Shown: positions 59,656-64,000 of the stretch, in pieces | Position numbering within the stretch: the first letter of the stretch is position 1 | How the letters are laid out: each line of letters starts with the position of its first letter | DNA from: Heracleum sosnowskyi | Lineage: Eukaryota; Streptophyta; Magnoliopsida; Apiales; Apiaceae | DNA: 64,000 nt | Direction: 5' to 3' | Assembly (NCBI GenBank): GCA_030848705.1 | Contig: CM061245.1 | Location: forward strand, 72,713,564 to 72,777,563 | Notes under the pieces: model-generated | Seen by the model: the letters and a program-made list of their open reading frames with translations, nothing else | The model's database searches: none | Told to the model about the DNA's origin: nothing | Translations under genes and position numbers: made by a program

Positions 59656-60497
59656 ATGGCCAACCCTAATTCACTACCTACTAAACAAAATCTCAACCAT
59701 ACTACTAACTCCTCTTCTACCCCATCCCCCAATCAACCTTCAGACGCACCCACCTCAACCTTTTTCAGCCATCATCCCGCCTCTAAACCTTCTGCTACCT
59801 CTAGCCAGGTTAACCCTGAGGGGCGCAAATTGCCGGCCTCCTTCAGGGTTAACACTCAGAATGAAACTATTCGAAAACCAGTGAAGTCCTGGAGCTCTAT
59901 TGTGGCGGGGAAACTGACTCAATCCCCAGATCTACAGTTCATGCCGGGTAGCGTAACGAGTGTCAATGGACAAGTGAAAATTAACCCTCCTATGAAGTTC
60001 CTTTTGGAGTCTAGGAAGGCTTGGGATACGAGTATAATTGGTTACTTTGTAGGTGCAAACTACTCGTTTAAATTTGTGAAGGAAAAGGCTCTTCAAATTT
60101 GAGGGAACTTGGGATTGAAGTGTGTGTTATTCAACTCAAAATTGTTTTATATTCTGAAATTTGACTACATTGATGCGAAAAATGAGGCTCTCAGTCAGGG
60201 GTCAATTGCAATTGGGGGAAGAATGTTTGTTCTACACCCGTGGATTGAAGGAACGGAGTTTGTAAAGGATACGGTTAAATCATTGCCAACATGGGTTAAA
60301 TTCTCCAATGTTCCTCAGTCTTATTGGAGTAACAAAGGGCTTAGTTACATAGCTAGCGCTATATGGAACCCAGTTATGTTGGACAAACCGACGGCCTTAT
60401 TGGAACCACTAAAGTTTGCAAGAATTTGTGTTGATCTTCCGGTGAATTCTGCTAGACCTAGTGAATTTCTTGTCCATGTTGTAAGTGATGTCACGGG
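59656..60497 (+). pseudogene. LINE (L1-type) ORF1 with DUF4283-like domain, truncated
   Basis: ATG at 59656 (MANPNSLPTKQNLN); the longer frame from 59617 needs a GTG. A Ser/Pro/Asn-rich N-terminus of about 80 residues is followed by SWSSIVAGKL and a DUF4283-type RNA-binding domain (IIGYFVGANYSFKFVKEKAL; LKFDYIDAKNEALSQG; MFVLHPWIEG; LPTWVKFSNVPQSYWS; LSYIASAIWNPVMLDKPTA). A TGA at 60100-60102 falls where Trp is usual, one base from sense. The frame is cut at 60498 by element E, before any zinc knuckle; ORF2 is not in the window. This domain is typical of ORF1 of plant LINEs. Confidence 0.75.
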
Positions 60498-60980
60498 TGT
60501 TACCCAGTAAATATCGATTATAGAAGGGGGGTTGAATATAATCGTGTAAAATAACCGATTTAAAACAGATATTAAAACAATCAATACCAGCTTTTATTAA
60601 TCTTTATAAAAACTGATACAAACTCTCTCAAGAAACTGTGTGTTCTTAAGAGCTGCTAGGTTTACAAAAATACTCGTGTAAAGCTGTTACTCTCATAAAA
60701 CCTATCCTGTGTTTATATACATATACAGCTACTCATTCTGTTACAAAAGATAATCTTCATTAAATTAAATTGATCTTCCTATCGCTTATCTTCTATAACA
60801 ACTTTGGTGAAGTGTATCTTCTGCAAATCAATCATTTCCTGAAATTGTGGAATAGTATCAATCAATATCCCTGACTTGTACCGCCACTGATGATGACATC
60901 ATCAGACTTCAGCTCCTGATGCTCCAAGTACTGATGCTATCCAATCTTGACGCACTCATTAAACCATCACTTCCCCAACA
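60498..60980 (-). repeat. Element E 3' LTR
   Basis: About 483 bp; minus strand TGTTGGGGAAG...TGGGTAACA. TATATAAA at 60719-60712. Hairpin stem CGATTATA/TATAATCG at 60515-60544 around the usual loop. Rich in CTGATG words at 60880-60960. Confidence 0.85.
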
Positions 60981-60994
60981 ATCTCCCCCAATTT
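60981..60994 (-). other. Element E 3' polypurine tract
   Basis: Minus strand AAATTGGGGGAGAT next to the LTR. Confidence 0.8.
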
Positions 60995-61049
60995 ATACTT
61001 TCTGAAATAAAGCATAAATTCTCTGGGTTTAATGATGCCAAAACTTCAA

Positions 61050-63128
61050 TCAAATGCTCGTAGGATCAATATAAGGATTTTGCTTAAGATATCCTTCATA
61101 ATCAGACACTCTTATGAACCCTGTGTTCTTCTGAAGAAACTGCTTCATCAACTCATCATCTTTTTCAAATAACAAGTCAATCATTTTTCTCCTCAGCTTC
61201 TTCAGACTTTTATCATCTTTGTCTGTCTGATAAATTGCTGCTCTCAGATCTTCAATAGGACTTCTCAACATTCTTTCATCCAGATAAACAAGCTTAACTT
61301 TTTCACTATCAGGACTAAAAGACAAATACTCTACTCTCAGAGTCTTCTCAATGAATGCACTCCATTTCTTCATTTCCACCTCGTGTCCATCCATGTCAAT
61401 ATATTTAGGAGCATATCCAGTATTTTTCAAATTCAGCATCATCAATTGCAAGTTAATACTGGATTGAATCTTCTTTCTCCATTTTTCACACAGATCATCT
61501 TTAGGAATAAACATATACAGTACATACCTCAATTATTCCAAGTTCTTCATTGAGATATCCAGATCTGTCAGTACAAATGTTGATCCATCCTTAAGAAAAT
61601 ACACTAACTTCTCTTTAGGCAGATTTCCATCATAAACATCATACACCATTTGAACAGAAATAAACTTATCAAGATGCCTTTGAGTAACTTTATCACTCAG
61701 ATTTTCTGTTAGACATGTTTGATCATATGATGCTGCCTGAGGAATTATTTCGGCATCAGGATGACCAATTCCTCCACTCGTCCCTGTCCGTCGACATTCA
61801 TTCTTCTTTTTCACAAACCCTTCATAAGACTTCTTGAAATTTTCAGATCCGATAACATTAGAAACATCAGAAAGACTTTTGAGATGTCCACTTGACTGAA
61901 ATACTTCATTGATCTGAAGTTTAGATTTATCATCTCTGACATCATAACATTTTCCTTTGTAGCCTTTGTGTTTTCTAGAAATCATAACCACTCCTTGAAC
62001 TTCGAGTGACTTCTTCCTTCCTTCTCAGATATTCTTGAAGCCTATTTCCAGATTTAGTGAAACTTCGTCTTTGTTAAGAATTAAAGTAATCTTTCTCAGC
62101 CTGCTTAACAGCTTCAACATTCAACGAAGTTTTTACAAGAAATATCTGTCTATCATTCTTTGAATCCGCTTGACCTCTCCCTCCTCTTCTGATCAAAGGA
62201 ACATCATCCTCCTTTTATTCTTCCTCATGTATCTGAGCAACCCTTAGTTGAGAGGGACCTTCAAGCACTTCTTTTCCTTTTCTACTTACTGAAATTGAAG
62301 GTTGTTCAGAAGAAACTTTCATGTTTGATCCTTCTCTGATTATTATTCCTTTCTGAGGTACTGTCATCAGCTTAGTAGATATCCCTCTTCCTCTACCATG
62401 ACCTCTACCTCTGGTTCTGTTGCTCCTCCTTCCACTCCTGACAGTCTTCTTCTGAGATTTTAACATCTCATACTCCTGCTTTTGAGCTTCAACCATTTCT
62501 TCTATATCTTCATCAGGATACATTTCTAGAAGAAGCTTCCTGGCTTGCTGCTCATGAAACGCTTCAAGTCTGGGATCTTTATAGTGTATAGTGTATTCTA
62601 TTCCATCAATGTTAACAGTTTGATGAAACTTCTTTGCTTGATCAATGGTTGTCACTATAATATCTTGAGATTGAATTCCAGACCTAGACCTAGAGACTTG
62701 AGTGTCATGACTCTCCTTAGTCATAGGGATTTTTGAGTTAGTAGCAGCATCAGAATCAGTAATTATCTTCTTCTGACTTGAGCCTCCATCAGGAGCATCA
62801 TCCTTCTGTTGAACAGTTAACTCAGGAGAGCATTTGGTTGACAATACTTTCTCCCCCTTTTTGGCATCAGTACCAGCATCAGGAACAAGAGAAGAGATAA
62901 GTAAGTCAAGTTTAGCATCCATAGACGCAGCCTTCTTTTCCAGAACACCAATCCTTTGTTCAAGAGAAACTTGATCCTTATGAACAGAAGAAAAATTTCT
63001 GGACTGACGAAGAACTGAGTTAGCATGATCCTCCACAACATTAGCAATACTCTTAGCAGATCAACAATCCCCTCAAAAATAGCCTTAAGCATAAGAGAGG
63101 TTCCTTTAAGATGATTGTTATTCCCAAA
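61050..63128 (-). pseudogene. Element E ORF3, frameshifted and cut by element F
   Basis: C-terminal module intact in one frame (61991-61050) except for a TAA at 61535-61533: VQMVYDVYDGNLPKEKLVYF, then YLSFSPDSEKVKLVYLDER and DLRAAIYQTDKDDKSLKK, matching B and C. The upstream part 63036-62215 is in another frame: coiled coil, DAKKGEKV at the purine tract, a block YTIHYKDPRLEAFHEQQARK that parallels B (TLYHTDKRVQQLFARKAL), and an RG-rich TRGRGHGRGRG. A further frameshift at about 63060 leads to NHLKGTSLMLKAI before F. The N-terminal half is outside the window. Confidence 0.8.
62848..62862 (-). other. Purine tract inside ORF3 of element E
   Basis: Minus strand AAAAAGGGGGAGAAA, same site as in B and C. 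Confidence 0.5.
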
Positions 63129-64000
63129 TGACCTAACAGAATTGTAGAAGGGGGGGGGGGGGGTTGAATACAATTCTTGATATTTTCTTAAACTTAAAAC
63201 ACTGATAAAATAAAACTGAACTGAATAAACAAAAACACAAGATATAAATAATTCAGTTGGATTGTTTGATGATCCAACTGAAGTGTTTTTATTGCGGAAA
63301 TAATCTGTGATACAAAAGTACACAGCTGCTCAGTTACAGAGTTGTAGAGAAGAATGCTCTCAAAGATAGCTAATACAAACTATTTGTTTTTCTTCTCTTC
63401 CTTCTTTCTAACTGCTACACTTGGTTATATATTCCCAAGTTTACAATACTATTTTTGGCTACACTAAAGTACACTAAAGATAACCGCCAATAGTTTGCTT
63501 TTCATCCCTTTGTCCAGTGGTCCTTGGAGATCCTTGCTTTTGTCTTCATGCTTATTATGATCACTCCCAAGAGCCCAATTGGAAACTGGGATGTTTCCTT
63601 ATTCCCCATGTCCATTTTAATGGTTTCCAATGCAAAGTACACTTCCACATCACCTTTAGATCTGTTCAGAAACCTGTCACTATCACTTTGTCAACTATTC
63701 AGAAAAGCAATAATGATTCGTTGATAGCAGGGAGATGTGTTTCGTTGATAGCTTTATTCTTCATTTCGTTGATGGTGTTTCTCTTGTTTCGTTGATAGAG
63801 TAATCCTCATACCGTTGACATGTCTTCACTTAGGCAAAATTACAAGGCATGATATACTTACAATTAACCAACCTATTTTGCCTATCTAGTACTTAGTCAA
63901 CATGACTTAGGAAACCTATCTAATACATACATCAAATGCATATCAAACTGTGAAGTATTGTACAGTGCAATTGCTACAACACTCATTCCGTTGATGAGCT
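63129..64000 (-). mobile_element. Element F: LTR of another copia element (partial, runs off the window)
   Basis: Begins TGACCTAACAG, the reverse complement of an LTR 3' end, then the terminal hairpin AGAATTGTA/TACAATTCT (63138-63177) with a 15-G run in the loop. A TATA-like ATATATAA lies near 63430 on the minus strand. From 63715 the word TTTCGTTGATAG recurs. No coding sequence of F is in the window. The exact boundary could be a few bases off because no second end is available. Confidence 0.65.

Larger units (their letters stand above)
60498..64000 (-). mobile_element. Element E: Ty1/copia Sirevirus-type retrotransposon, 3' end only (interrupted by F)
   Basis: 3' LTR at 60498-60980, polypurine tract, then ORF3 on the minus strand up to about 63128, where element F begins; the rest lies beyond the window. 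LTR core sequences (TATATAAACACAG, AGCAGCTCTTAAGAACA, TTTACTGGGTAACA end) show it is a relative of element B. It inserted into a LINE ORF1. TSD not checkable. Confidence 0.8.

Noticed and set aside
63147..63163. Long G run (and C runs at 1745-1756 and 25252-25262) as separate features
   Set aside because: They are the loop part of the LTR terminal hairpin; run length may vary by slippage or sequencing error.

Overview
This window is a repeat-rich, gene-poor piece of a flowering-plant nuclear genome, most likely a eudicot; the species cannot be told from the sequence alone. Evidence: several Ty1/copia LTR retrotransposons of the Sirevirus/Maximus type (long Gag, PR-IN-RT-RNaseH order, large extra ORF after pol, primer sites matching initiator-Met tRNA), two CACTA DNA transposons, Helitron-like termini, a plant LINE ORF1, and spliceosomal-looking exon scraps. 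No intact host gene, tRNA or rRNA gene is visible.

Layout. (1) 1-30271 is a four-level nest. Element D (copia, minus strand; 5' LTR 29131-30271, gag 29026 down to 1, continuing past the left edge) is split by a CACTA transposon (236-27796, 3-bp TSD TGC). That CACTA holds copia element A (666-25285, TSD AAATA, plus strand), whose gag is in turn split by copia element B (3414-15331, TSD AAGTT, plus strand). LTR divergence read by eye is larger for A than for B, which agrees with this order. (2) 30280-47770 was one minisatellite array of about 65-68 bp units. It is interrupted by a second CACTA element (31056-35205, with captured fragments) and by copia element C (35301-47360, minus strand, TSD TTCTA, LTRs nearly identical). 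(3) 47771-59010 has no intact gene. Helitron-type 3' termini face outward at 50672 and 59010, and exon-like fragments lie between them. (4) 59656-60497 is a LINE ORF1 (DUF4283-type), cut by copia element E (60498 to beyond the window, minus strand), whose ORF3 is cut by element F (63129 to the right edge).

The copia elements share a logic: LTR promoter, Gag with one central and two distal zinc knuckles, pol, then a fast-evolving ORF3 with its own upstream TATA box in A and C. All internal proteins of A, B, C and E carry stops, frameshifts or deletions, although B and C have almost identical LTR pairs.

Most interesting signals: (a) a phase-matched intron-like arrangement (AG|GTA in mid-gag; TGATTGCAG|GGT or TGATGCAG|GGT at the start of pol) in three elements, with the donor also in a fourth, although the gag/pol reading-frame relation differs between elements; (b) a covarying hairpin with a constant TTCAACCC...CCTTC loop near the end of five different LTR families; (c) a purine tract conserved inside ORF3 of four elements; (d) an antisense ORF in B with its own TATA box; (e) element-specific short words repeated through LTR and coding sequence.
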